From: Skeletonema tropicum
Taxonomy: Eukaryota > Bacillariophyta > Thalassiosirophyceae > Thalassiosirales > Thalassiosiraceae
Direction: 5' to 3'
Assembly: GCA_037178625.1 (NCBI GenBank)
Contig: JAWZXG010000025.1
Coordinates: forward strand, 1 to 64,000
Length of the DNA stretch: 64,000 bases
Shown: positions 31,261 through 42,512 of the stretch, piece by piece
Layout: every line of letters starts with the position of its first letter
How positions within the stretch are numbered: position 1 is the first letter of the stretch
Notes under the pieces: generated by a model
Seen by the model: the letters and a program-made list of their open reading frames with translations, nothing else
Told to the model about the DNA's origin: nothing
The model's database searches: none
Made by a program: the position numbers and the translations under genes

Positions 31261-32760
31261 TCAGTTTGCACCTGCCTCCCGCTTTAAATCATCAACCAAC
31301 CTATCCTGTAACTCTTTCTTTGACCCGCTCACCTTTAGCTTTCTTGCCTTTAATTCATTCTTTAGATCGACCATTTTCCAGTCTTTTATACTCTCTCGCA
31401 GACTTGACGTCAATTTGATCGATGCAGCGTCATTGTCATTGCTAGACACCTTATCATCTCCATCATTTAAGTCAAGCTCTACCCCACCTTCAACAAGCAG
31501 CTGTTCCATAAACTTTTCATCATCTAGGTCGATTCCGTCTGTGTCCTCTTCAGTATCAAATTCGTCATCATCGTACCAATCTCTGACAGTCATGTGGATG
31601 ACAGGCAGTAAAAACGTAATGTCTTGATTGTTACCACCAATACTCTGAGCGCACGTCTTCAACGCCATCTTCATGCACTGCTTACTCTCATAGGATCGAC
31701 CCAGAGCATCATAATGCAATCCAAGATAAAAGAATGAGTGAAGTTTGTGCATTTTGTGATCTTTGGATACAGAAGCGGATGAGGATTTTGCTTTCTTTGA
31801 AGTTGATAGTGTTGGCAATGTCGACTTTAATGACGAGGGGAACGAGTCACCACAGCGCGCCTGTAATTGAGCACGAGCCAACGCCACTCCCTTCGAATCA
31901 TTCCGCAACGAACTTGAAAAGAGTTGACGTGCAATCCGTATAACCTTTCGTCGTTCACTTGCTATACTTTCCATCTCTGCCGTTTTATCATCCACAACAC
32001 TGTCTTCATCTAGAACAACTCGCATAGCCGCAGGAACATCAATGAATTTTTTCGACACCTTCCTCCCCCCATTAAACGAACTAATCACTTTTAACTCTGC
32101 AGCATCTCTCCATATCCGTTCCTCACTCGCCGGTTCCATAAATCGTACTTCATAGCGTTTCGCATTCTTCGCCAATGATTCAGCTGCACCATGATAATCC
32201 CCCAGGTAATATTTGACTATCCCATCTTGCCATAGATACGCATCGGGTTTGATTTTATACACTTTATCGAAGGAGGCGCCCGCCTCTTCAAATCGTAGCA
32301 TCCGTAAATGTCCTAGCCCTTCCTCGGTCCAAATGGCCACAAATTTATCAATATTGTATTCATCAATCACATCATCGTCGTCACTACTGCTCAGTGACAT
32401 CATGTATTCACGTTCCGTTTTGGCAATATCGAGTGGAAAATTCTGAGCACCGGGTATGACGGAGGAAACGCCCGGGGTGGCAAATCCTTCTGTTTGGCGT
32501 AATTTGCGACGTTGCTCTTCACTGCGACGTGCCTTTTCTGCAGCAGTGACGTATTTATTAGGTTTCTCGTCGTTTTCATTTGATTCTGAGAGGAGTAGCG
32601 GTTTGGAGTGATGATGTATGAATTTTTTATTTTGATGGGTGGTGATTTTGATGGCTCTTGATGGTACTGAGTGGTGGTGATAAAAATTGAAAGCAGTGCA
32701 TTTTTGCGACAGGCAATATGACTGCAATAGTAGTAGACATATCATCTTAGAGGAGATCAT
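31261..32760 (-). CDS. Plastid-targeted TPR-like protein with C-terminal SAP domain (499 aa)
   Basis: I choose the ATG at 32760 (MISSKMICLLLLQSYCLSQK) because it gives a signal peptide followed by C-T-A-F-N-F, a diatom-style plastid cleavage motif; the frame is open upstream to 32889 but that part is less leader-like. Next come a basic transit-like region, then TPR-like helices: WTEEGLGHLRMLRFEEAGAS...KIKPDAYLWQDGIVKYYLGD (about 145-190) and SFFYLGLHYDALGRSYESKQ (about 350). An acidic stretch precedes a SAP motif near the end, MVDLKNELKARKLKVSGSKK-ELQDRL, which in other proteins binds DNA. No introns. Function unknown; a plastid nucleoid or expression role is an inference. Confidence 0.75.
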   Translation of the reverse strand: MISSKMICLLLLQSYCLSQKCTAFNFYHHHSVPSRAIKITTHQNKKFIHHHSKPLLLSESNENDEKPNKYVTAAEKARRSEEQRRKLRQTEGFATPGVSSVIPGAQNFPLDIAKTEREYMMSLSSSDDDDVIDEYNIDKFVAIWTEEGLGHLRMLRFEEAGASFDKVYKIKPDAYLWQDGIVKYYLGDYHGAAESLAKNAKRYEVRFMEPASEERIWRDAAELKVISSFNGGRKVSKKFIDVPAAMRVVLDEDSVVDDKTAEMESIASERRKVIRIARQLFSSSLRNDSKGVALARAQLQARCGDSFPSSLKSTLPTLSTSKKAKSSSASVSKDHKMHKLHSFFYLGLHYDALGRSYESKQCMKMALKTCAQSIGGNNQDITFLLPVIHMTVRDWYDDDEFDTEEDTDGIDLDDEKFMEQLLVEGGVELDLNDGDDKVSSNDNDAASIKLTSSLRESIKDWKMVDLKNELKARKLKVSGSKKELQDRLVDDLKREAGAN

Positions 32761-34429
32761 AATGTGGTTGTGTGGCGTTAGTGGATAGCAACAGCCTGCA
32801 ACAGCAATACATAGCATGCAAGCGTAAGTAGTACACAGTAGCGGTATGCTGCTATAGCCTTGCCCAGCCATAAATGCACTAAGTGGCAAAAATTTTAATA
32901 CTCTACTTTATGTGCATATATCGATAGTATAGAGTGTGAGGATTATGGGAATGACACTATCTTTTTCTGGTTCCATATATTCATCGAGATATCAACACCA
33001 CAAAATCAGGTCGGGCACGTCATCATCAAAAAGTGATTTTTTGATCATCCTCCGCTGAAAAGTACATAAATAACGAAATAAACGACCGATTTTCACCGTT
33101 CAAAGTGCACCATATCTTTCCAACGTGTATTGGTAATGCGTACGCAAGCTATCGGCTCGAAGATCATAACGTTCTATTGGCTAGGCGACATAGACGGACT
33201 AGCATGCCTCTAGTGGTGGATTTTTGTTTGGACGGAAGTCCACGGAAGATGAGAACTCTACAGAAAATATACTAATTCCTACGTACAATACGTTTTGACA
33301 TCTCACCTCACCAAAATTCACACGAGATTCTCTGGGCACTCGCTTTAGCAGCCGCAGCAGGACTATCCACTGCAATCAACGTGCAAATGTATTCTTATTC
33401 CCATGGTGAATCTACTTCTGAAGTGGTGCGGTTGGATTCCCGTCTGGATGCGCGCCTGAAAGCATAAAGAAGAGCAAACACAAGATGCCGACACAGAAGC
33501 ATCATTCCACAACAATCAGAATACATACAATGGCCAACGCCGTTGCCCATCATCGCTGTGGAAACGCCACGGGATGAAAAATATTGATGTATGTACAAAG
33601 GGGTGCGCCGCTAAATGTCACTACAGTCCGTAACATGCATCGCTCGTACATTGTTTGCTGGTATATGGAAGGACACATCTCGTAGACAATCATCCGCACG
33701 CAACAAGAAGCAACATCTCATCAGGCACACCATCAACAATAAATAAGAATGGAATATCTGTAATGTTTTGATCATTATGGCGATGGCGGAGGCTGAATAG
33801 TGTGCTGTACATGGATATACTATTCAACTATTTACAGGACATGTTGTGATGTACAAAAATGGAACTGCATTCGAAAGCTAACAAGATCTCATAGTCGTAG
33901 TGGTAAATATAAATATGTTTCCAATTGCGAGCGAAAGCTATTGAACTGGAATAGAGTCAAATGAAACAGAGTTCAAGCCATACTAAGCTACAGTCGTCGC
34001 TCATTCTTGTTGCAACAATATATGAATTGTCTAGAACGCCTGCATACTTGACTGTGATGAACAGTAAGCATCAATAACAAAACTGGCGAAGGGTATTTGG
34101 ATAAATAAACCATGCAACTTTATCTATTGATGTTTGGAGGTATTTGTTAGGTACATTGAGTTGTTGTGCTGATATAGAAGCAAGGTTTGAAAGGTTTACA
34201 TCTGATTCATTCATTTGCTCTACTTTTCACCGTCACATTCACTTCAAATCTTTCGCTTGTTGCGTATATATACGTATATATAATATATACGCGGATGCCT
34301 TCTATCGCCCAATATTTTAATATTTGCTGCTTGTATAGTCTGGAATTATACTCATTGCATCTGACAGCTTGCATCACAACATCATCATGTATCCTTCATC
34401 ACACTTTCTGCCATCATCTGTTGTGCGAC
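32761..34429. other. Intergenic; one coding-like fragment
   Basis: At 33311-33469 (+) the frame NSHEILWALALAAAAGLSTA is followed by VVRLDSRLDARLKA and a stop. The first part resembles the opening membrane helix of ZIP-type metal transporters, so it may be an exon or pseudogene scrap. AATTCCTACGTAC occurs at 33274-33286. The remainder has no supported gene. Confidence 0.35.
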
Positions 34430-34890
34430 CATTTTGTATACAAGATGCTACATTCCAATCCATCGTCATTGTTTACCATTGCATCGACAGTTTCATCTCG
34501 TGTCTTTATGTTAGCGAGAAGGGTATCCGCTTTAAACCATCGAGGTTCGGCAGATGATACATTCTTCAAGTTTGAACTTCTCATGATTCCCATTAGTTGC
34601 GATGAAATATTTGTTGCATTGCGCTGCTATTCATCTAATAAATCAGACATGACAACAATACCGAGTGCAATGAATCCGTCCTGAATCCTTATTTGTTTCC
34701 AAATCATCCTTTTCAACACATTGCAACATGATTACATCAATTGCATCGCATCCTTCTTCCCGCATAAATCACTACAAGTGATGCCTTCGAAGTGTAGTAT
34801 ACTGCCTCTTCATGATCCCCGGCAAGTTTTACATGCACATGCTCCATCGCTTCTACGAGCGCAACTCATTTACCGTCGATGATGGGGTGT
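34430..34890 (-). pseudogene. Broken coding-like region, family unknown
   Basis: On the minus strand successive frames give AMEHVHVKLAGDHEEAVYYT; EGCDAIDVIMLQCVEKDDLE; DGFIALGIVVMSDLLDE; and QRNATNISSQLMGIMRSSNL...ADTLLANIKTRDETVDAMV. The pieces read as one helical protein interrupted by frameshifts and a stop, perhaps an ARM/HEAT-like repeat protein. Plus-strand ORFs over the same stretch are Ser/Cys/His-rich and look like shadows. Confidence 0.35.
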
Positions 34891-35159
34891 AGATTACCAT
34901 TGTTATTGTGTTTGGTGATATTTGCTGTGTAGGTGATGACGGATTCTGCTCTCCAAAAAATGATGTCTTGCAGGTGCTGCTCTCTGTCTATGCCAAAATA
35001 TGCGTCCAGATCCAAAGTAGCAGCAACAATGTTGATCTCAAATGCATCCCAAAGGAGTTACTGGCGGCGGCCGGTGTTGTCGGCGCCGTGGTGATAGTAC
35101 AAACTGGTGTCGAAGTCGACCAATCGTTTAAGATCGGCATTTTTTGTGTATTGGTCGTA

Positions 35160-36144
35160 TAGGCTTTTGATTCTAGTGCGCCAGTGCGGCCGCGCACTAA
35201 ATTCTTGTCTTCCCCAGCAGACCTATTTCCTCCCATTTCGCTCTTCCTTTCTTCTCTTACCCTCCTTTTTCATCATGAATCATGACAAAAAATGACAACG
35301 CCATACCCCAGCCGAGGGAAGCTGTGACGTAGCTTTCAGCTGTTGCTCCAGCTATTGAGAATTTCAATGAACGCTTGTTTGTCGAGGGAGGTGACGGGTT
35401 CATCGCCACTGAGTTGTTCGAGGGCGCCAGTATCTTTAATCCTGCTGTTGCGAAGCACCTCAGTCGTAATCAGGCCATGGCAAAGTTGGAAAAGCTTCGT
35501 CATCACCCTGCACTAAATCTGGAAGGCGAGGATAATATTGTTGACAAGCTCAAGCATGGATGGAGTATTTACCGCCAGAAAGTAGCAGTGGCTCATTCCA
35601 AGTTTGAATACAACAAAGATCACTCAGCTATTCTCTTGGCACTACCAGCAGTATCTCAATCTTGACGCTGAACTTGCCGAGGATTCTAGGAGGAATAAAA
35701 GTTGCAGGTACTGTGGCTGTCGCTCAAATCAATGCAATTGCAATAGCAGTTGCGTTACTATTAGGAAGCAGCTCAGCTATTGTCCCTCGTGATGCCATCA
35801 TCAGGGGCAGCAGAACGGGTCTTCTCACTCCTCAACAACAACTTCAACGAACACCAACGAACACCAGACTCGTACGTTGGGTGATCAGATCTTCCTCTCC
35901 CTTTACCTAGCCTACAACAAAAGGGGACTGTGAATACATAAATAGTTTTGTTAAATGTTACTCTAGGATGCATTGTATGTTGATTCGATATCGAGTTGCT
36001 GAGTCCTCATCCCTCCACAGCAGCGCACATTTTTTTAGCCTAGAGTATGTCAGCCACAAGTTCCTACCGTAGGACTCGAGTGCGCGATTATGTGCGGGAT
36101 GCGCACTAGAAATCAAGATGGTGCGCACTAGAATCAAAAGCCTA
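35160..36144 (+). mobile_element. hAT-type element, degenerate (about 985 bp)
   Basis: Inverted ends TAGGCTTTTGATTCTAGTGC (35160 on) and the complement ending at 36144 are perfect over 22 bp. ATTGGTCG occurs at 35150-35157 and 36145-36152, an 8-bp TSD, though two extra bases (TA) lie between the left copy and TAGGC. Subterminal GTGCGCACTA words repeat inside the right end. The interior carries the C-terminal part of a hAT transposase, which supports the class. Confidence 0.75.
35360..35905 (+). pseudogene. hAT transposase C-terminal (dimerisation) remnant
   Basis: The frame gives ENFNERLFVEGGDGFIATEL...SIFNPAVAKHLSRNQ...LEKLRHHPALNLE to a stop at 35665. A shifted frame then has CRYCGCRSNQCNCN, and another has MPSSGAAERVFSLLNNNFNE. 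The P-S-S-x-A-x-E-R-x-F-S-L motif is the hallmark of the hAT C-terminal dimerisation domain. Two frameshifts and a stop break it; the catalytic N-terminal and middle parts are absent, as expected of an internal deletion derivative. Confidence 0.7.
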
Positions 36145-36283
36145 ATTGGTCGGAAGGAAGAAAGCATGCGAAAAGTGTCTTTTTGTATTATTGTAGAGCC
36201 CGCCATTTATTTTTAATACACTAGAAACTCATCTCTCCAACTACTTTGGGAGAATGAATACTGCTGCTCAATACCATTGACCG

Positions 36284-36348
36284 AACTTGAACCAATGGCC
36301 ATTCCGTATGCCCAACTCGATGGTAGACATGAAATGCCCATTGGTTCA
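36284..36348. repeat. Inverted repeat, 18-bp arms
   Basis: CTTGAACCAATGGCCATT (36284-36301) pairs with 36331-36348 with one mismatch, loop about 29 nt. It lies between two hAT elements; an AGGAATTCCTACGT copy of the dispersed motif is nearby at 36395-36408. Confidence 0.6.
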
Positions 36349-37047
36349 AGCTGGGGCAAGAGTTATCGACACAATAGATAGGTGTGTATGATATAGGAAT
36401 TCCTACGTGGCTCACGTAGAAATCGGTATGCTAGAGCGGAAGCTACCGGGCAAGGATAGCTGCATATATAGAAAATAAAATCAGTGACGTGACGTGAGAC
36501 GTGAGACGAGAGACGACTGATGACGGCTCGATTTTATTTCGCCTGACTACTTTGGGGTTTAAGTTGAAGTAGATACCGATGTTGTCTCAAAGAACCCTAA
36601 TACAAAGTTAACCGGGTGTGGGTATACCCATCAAGTACCCACCCGGCGGGATTTCGGAATGGGTAGATACCCATACCCACCTACCCGAGTGGGTGCTGTT
36701 TGGACAATGGATGGGTACGTTGAAAAGGGAGCAAAAGGAGGCAAAAGGTGCTTGGCAGGAGTAGTGAATATGTGTATTGCAAGTAAATTCGATGTAGTTT
36801 CACTCGAATTGCATTTAACGATCTCCTCCACAGACCAGATTTTACAGCCGAGAGAAAAAGCCTTTTCAAAACGCTGAGGGCTCAATTTTTGCAGATGATG
36901 ACCATCAGACCAGGTGCATGTACTAAATACACACTCAAGGAAGGCGTTTGATGCACGTAGAGCTGAAATTGGTAGTACTACATGGAAGATCTATGCAGGT
37001 ACCCACACCTACCCAAAACCCATCAAAATGGGGTGGGTATGGGTAGA

Positions 37048-40000
37048 TAGCGTAATGGAATTTCACCATTTTTGGAGGGGGTTGAAAATTGCAGGTTGAA
37101 ATTTCAGAAATTTCAGAAATTTCAAGGGATTAAATTTCACTCTAGCTTATCCTGAGATAGTCGTAATACTTTGCACTCTGCAGTCAACACATCACTCTAA
37201 GAGAGACTGTCAGCAAGCTTCTTTCCAAGCATCTTCTTCGCATCCATGATATGACGGAGGTTTTCCTTCCCTCGAAGAAGTGCAACACCAGTTGGATCCT
37301 TCATCCTATTCCTATCCTTCACAAGAATGCTGTTCTTCAGAGGTTTGGCCCTACGCTCACAATCCATCGATCCGACAGTTCCCATAGACATTAGAGGCTT
37401 AGCAACCAATCGATAGAAGTCAGATGATCCTGCATAACATTCAAACCACGTGATGCGACCAGAAATAGCACCAGTTGATTCCACATACTGTACCACATTT
37501 TTGATACTAAAAGACTTGTTGTTCTGTTGCAGCTGTTCCAAAGATGGAAGCGATGGAAGTGGAACGTCAAAAGAATGAAACCAGTCATTGTTTTGAGTAT
37601 CAAAGTCCTCAAAATCCTTTTTAACTCTCCTCCGCATCTCATCAGAACCATCTTCACCCAAAGGCACATACCACTCGATCATCTTCCTTACGAGCGCAGC
37701 CTTGTTAGTCTGCAGGTAGAACAACTCCCTCCACACACGAGAGTTTGGGTCACAGAGGAAACACATCAAGTGATGCTCATCGAGTAAACCAACCTTCAGT
37801 CCGCTGGGATCAACACCATCCATATTGAAACGTTCACGGATCATACCAGCAACTTCTGCTCTTGAGCCCTGACCAAGAAGTTCATCAAACTCGGGAGTGA
37901 GACACTTGTTAATATCATTGCGCAGCGCTTGAACCAAGAGGGGGTAAGCACTAAGTGGCATATCCTTGCGGGAACAAGCCAAATGTGCTTCCTTGAAAGG
38001 GAGCGTGAAGGCAATAACAACATCAAACATCTTCCAAATATTTTCCTTCTTGAAGTGCTCCATCAGCTCATCCAACTCAGCTTGCTTTGTTGCAGTGCGC
38101 TCACTACGATACTTTTGATACTCCGCCTTGCCAGGAAGTACAAGAAGAAAGTCACGACACTTGCGAGCGCTCACAACAACGTCATGTAGAAGGTTCATCC
38201 GTGTCTCCACGGGGCAGAAAACTTTGGAGTAAAACACGAGCTCATCCACTAGAGCTGCGCTGCGTCGGAAAGAATCAATGCGATCAATCTTCACGAAGTC
38301 CCTGACTTTCCTAGCATACTTTATGACAAGTTGCATAACTGAAGTCTTGGCTAGGTCTTTCATAAGCAAATCGATGCAATGAGCCGGATCGCGTGTAACT
38401 ATGACCTTCATCCCTGGATACTTTTCTTCAAGTTCCTTCCCAACTCGATCCGCAACATGCCTTGCAGCATTATCAACAGGAATGCTCACAATCTTCGCAT
38501 TGTATTCTTTCATGACGTTTTCACAAACCCTCACAGCATCCTCTATTTCGGCTTCGGTAACATGCTTATCGCTTCCAAGATCTTTCCATTCGAGGAAGAG
38601 TGAGAAGTCACTCTTCGCGACGGTGTATACGATCTAGGCAGAAGAGGATACAGCAGGGCAACATAAATAGTAGTGAGACAATTGAAAGCAATGAAGTTAT
38701 TGTACAGAACATAAATCACGTACCTTTTGTTTGCCCAAGACAGTGACTCCATCCATCGCAACATTTACATGTCCGGGAATTTTTGCCATAAATGATTTCA
38801 ACTCCGATGTCGTTTGTTTATCAATTTTAATGACATACTTGTCATAGATTGTTTCAACATCACTTGGAATGAACTTCAAGATGGCAGGGTATCGTTGGTG
38901 TAGGCTTGCTTGCACCCAAGGATCCAATAGACGACTCAATGGCTCGCCACGAGCGACAATGGCTCGTACCTCGTGCATGAGTACAATGTCAGCAGATGCC
39001 TGGTTCATGCTCTTACCATACGTGTGCTCCATAGTAGTTTGTGCAGATGGTACACGCTTTGTTTTCTTGCGAGGGGGAACGGATGTGGAGGTGGATTTGG
39101 TGACATCACTAACGTCCCCAGAGTTGGATAGTAGATCAATCACCGCAACGGGGCCATGATTACTATGCATGGCAGCAACAGTTTCACTTGGGTTGGATTG
39201 AAGTGCAAGATACGTTGCTTGTTTCTTATTCGCTTGAGCCCCTCCTTCGATTTGTCTCCTTGTGTGAGGGCATGTCAACCCTTCACATTCGTGGAGAGAA
39301 TGTTTTCTAGCTCTTGTTGCATTAAATGTCGCTAGCAACTTGTTGTACTTAGGACAGTGCTTGCATACAATACGTAACTTGCCATTGGGTTGGGGCGTGA
39401 TTTCGTATTGGGAATAGAGCGTTGAGTCTCGTTGCTTTTTGGCATCCGGAGCTGCTGCAAAAGGCACAGCAGCAGGTGGTGCTGCGGGTGGATCGACTGC
39501 AGCGACGGCAGGTGGATCGACAGCAGCGACGGCAGCATCGGCAGTTGGGGCCGCAGCGGTGAGCTTGTGTTGGACACAGTGAAGACACATGAGAGCGGTA
39601 TGGGAGTTGGCAAGTGTTTTTGCATGATCATTAAGATCCCCTGCAGGGTTTTTGTAGGATGGGTTGCCCACAATTTCCTCACAGTAGAGTTTACCGCAAA
39701 GGGCACCATGAATTGGTCCTTCACACATCATGCACTGATGATCAGCCGGCAGCCGGGTTGTTGAGGGGGGAGTTCTTCATGCCACAAAGGGCGTTGGCGG
39801 CGCATGTCAAAAGCATTATTGTTGAAGATTATTGAATTGTTGTTGTTATTGCCAGGCAAACTATGACAGCGTGGTAGACGGCAGAGTGAACAAAAAGTTG
39901 ATTTGTGCACATACCCGCACCCAAAATAAGAGCCATCCGCGCCCAAAATCATCTGGTACATGCCAATGCAGGAACACGCATGTAAGCTGAATTACTACGA

Positions 40001-40292
40001 AGGAATAAGTAATACTGCATTGTTAGTCGCCAGCATTTTGGTGAAGAGTTACTCTCCGCTGAGTTGACAAACTCATCATCTGGATGGTGCGTGGTGTTCT
40101 TTGGGGTTTGGTGGTTGGTGGAATGAAGGGTCTTAGGTTATTTTTGTGCTACGTGTTGGTTCAGTACCATCCGTTCGCGCCAGAATTTTTGTGAAATTTC
40201 ATTGTTGGCCAAAATTGGTGCAACTTTCACCCTGTAAATTTCACGAAAGTTGCAGTAGTGAAATTTCACCCTTTTGAAATTCCATTACGCTA
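37048..40292 (-). mobile_element. Complete hAT transposon (3,245 bp)
   Basis: The ends TAGCGTAATGGAATTTCA (37048 on) and complement to 40292 are flanked by the 8-bp TSD TGGGTAGA (37040-37047 and 40293-40300). The uninterrupted target can be read in the copy near 62040 (ATGGGTAGATACCC). It carries one transposase gene with an intron and no stop inside the coding exons, so it may be autonomous. A 978-bp derivative with the same ends lies at 60587-61564. Confidence 0.92.
37197..39731 (-). CDS. hAT transposase, two exons (814 aa)
   Basis: Exon 1 39731-38724, 90-bp intron (donor GTACGT, acceptor TGCCTAG), exon 2 38633-37197; joined in frame at GKQK|IVYTVAK. It cuts and pastes the element. The N-terminus has Cys/His clusters: MCEGPIHGALC...C (3-17) and C123-x2-C126...H144/H147...C149, a BED-type finger. 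A Pro/Ala linker lies between (60-95). Exon 2 has VSIPVDNAARHVADRVGKEL, in the place of a hAT catalytic Asp, and the C-terminal dimerisation-like block WFECYAGSSDFYRLVAKPLM-SMGTVGSMDCERRAKPLK. An upstream Cys-rich exon may exist (39961-39728 has a coding-like frame, MYQMILGADGSYFGCGY), so the start is provisional. Confidence 0.85.
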
Positions 40293-40399
40293 TGGGTAGA
40301 TACCCAGACCCACCTACCCATTGGGGTGAACATTTTGGGTACTACCCACACCTAAGTACTTACCTACCCAGGGGTATTTCACGTGGGTACACAACCCTG

Positions 40400-40991
40400 A
40401 TCTGGACCTGCTTAGGTACATTTACATATAGTAAGAGACACTGGTTATTGTCTTGCTTCGTGGTGCAACTAAAGCCCACAAAACAAAATAGCATTGCCCT
40501 GACCTACTTATGTACTTGAGGTAACGGAAGTGCTAAGTATCTTGAGGCAGGGTCCACAGGGAGAGAAGGCGAAGCAGATAGTAGAAACCTGTTATAGTTG
40601 TAGTTGTACTTGTATGTACTGTTCACGTTTGCTGAGCTACATTTGATTGCGTTGATAATTGTCTGTTCGATGTTAGTTGTTTGCCCAATTGATACTTAGG
40701 CGCTGCTGAAGCTGTTTTCTCTCACGCGTGTGCAACTAAGTAGTATTAGTATGCACTCTTATGTCATGTCGAAGATAGTTGATTACTATACAAAGTCTTC
40801 TGTTCTTGATCAATGGGCTAGGAAAACGTACCAGCTGCGATGAATGCTAAACCAAGATCACGACGGGGCAAAGCAAAACTGCTAACAAACAGGACACAAC
40901 CGAAGAGTGTAAAAATGACGATCTAAAGTAAAAAATCATGAACTCTTTGCAAAACAAACAAACGCTTCCTCTACCATGAACAACAAACTCA
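40400..40991. other. Intergenic, 3' flank of recA
   Basis: No gene or repeat recognised. Confidence 0.5.
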
Positions 40992-42512
40992 TTACTCTAA
41001 GACAGATGACTCTTCTGTTGTGATTCTATCCTCCTCAAAATCTCCATCCTCGTGTCTCACATCATCATCATCCTTGTCTACAGCACCAGCATCCAAAAGT
41101 GCGTCCCTAACAGCCCGTTCCATACCCATCGCCACCTCCCTATGATCCTTCAAATACAAACTAGCATTCACCCTCCCCTGTGCAAAATTTGCCCCATCAT
41201 ACGAATACCAACTCCCCTTCCGTTGCACCACACCCAAATCCAAAGCTGCATCAATCAAACAACCCATTTTATCAATCCCCTCTCCAAATAAGATATCCAA
41301 TTCAATCACTTTGAAGGGTGCTGCAACTTTATTCTTGACCACCTTGACCTTGGCACGAATACCCATATTATCCGGTAGTATCTCACGACGACGTGTGTCC
41401 AATCTTACACTCGAATAAAACTTAAGCGCATTCCCTCCCGAGGTAACCTCCGGTGAACCATAAATAACACCCACCTTGGAACGCAACTGATTCAAAAATA
41501 TCACCGTACACTGACTCAAAGACAACGACGCCGTAATCTTTCGTAACGCCTTGGACATCAATCGCGCCTGTAATCCCACTTGCATATCGGACATTTCCCC
41601 CTCCAGTTCCGCCCGGGGGACTAATGCCGCGACAGAATCGACCACTATGACATCTACAGCTGAGCTTCGCACGAGTTGGTCGACAATGTCCAATGCCATC
41701 TCACCGCTGTCTGGTTGTGAGACTAGGAGTGACTCGACATCAACTCCGAGGGCTGCGGCGTATTTGGGATCGAGGGCGTGTTCGGCATCGACAAAGGCAG
41801 CGATTCCGCCATTTTGTTGTGATTCGGCGAGTGCATGTAGGGCGAGGGTGGTTTTGCCGGAGGATTCGGGACCGTAGATTTCGATTACGCGGCCTTTGGG
41901 GTAGCCTCCTCCTAGGGCGGCGTCTGATGTTGATTGATTGTTTAGTGGATTTGATGATTGGTCATTTTGATTTTGTGTTGTGTCAGATGTATGTTCAAGT
42001 GCCGAGACAGCAGGATAAGATATGAAGAGAATGATGTGAGCAAAAATGTAATGAAAGCAATATATATACGTATATATATATATATAAGTCTCTCATTTCG
42101 CCAAATAATAACAGCTATTCCAATAGAGTCACTCACCCAACGTCAAACTGCCAGTACTGATAACATCCACAACCATCCTATCCGCATCACCCAACTTGAC
42201 AATACTCCCCCTTCCATAATTCCGTTCAATGCGCTGAAGCACTCCCTCGAGTGCCGCCTTTTTGGCGGGATTGACCCCACCGCTGTTGGATGCGGATGAG
42301 TTGTATAATGATTCGGATTCTTCCTTGTTGGAATTCTTTCTGAGTGCGGATAGATTGGTTGCGATGATGTTGATGTGTCGATGATGATGTGATGGATGGA
42401 TTTTGGTGGACGGGGTTTGTGTGGTGAATGCTGTGGCCGATTGGGTAGTGGCTGCTGCTAATAGTAGCAGTCCTGATAGAGCAGATGATGATAGATGATT
42501 GGGAAGCAGCAT
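40992..42512 (-). CDS. recA: Plastid-targeted RecA recombinase (435 aa, two exons)
   Basis: Exon 1 42512-42137, 213-bp intron (donor GTGAGT, acceptor CATCAG; it holds an AT microsatellite at about 42059-42087), exon 2 41923-40992; joined at L-T-L|D-A-A-L-G. RecA coats single-stranded DNA and drives strand exchange with ATP. Visible: Walker [10 protein letters not shown] (about 143-151), [11 protein letters not shown], Walker [14 protein letters not shown]1/L2 region with [32 protein letters not shown], then the bacterial-type C-terminal domain and an acidic tail. The leader [20 protein letters not shown]...SATAF-TTQ is a signal peptide with a plastid-type T-A-F cleavage motif, so it acts in the plastid. 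Bacterial/cyanobacterial in type, not Rad51. Confidence 0.95.

Larger units (their letters stand above)
36611..40399. mobile_element. CAGGG-type hAT element, left-truncated copy, split by another hAT
   Basis: 36611-37047 plus 40293-40399 match the second copy at about 61604-62143, and end ...GGGTACACAACCCTG at 40399. The left terminus found in the other copy (CAGGGTTGTGTACCC) is missing. The ends are built of GGGTA/TACCC words. The interior is non-coding. The 3,245-bp hAT element is inserted at 37047/40293. Confidence 0.75.

Noticed and set aside
34187..34684. 165-codon plus-strand ORF
   Set aside because: Ser/His/Cys/Ile-rich shadow; the minus strand gives coding-like blocks instead.
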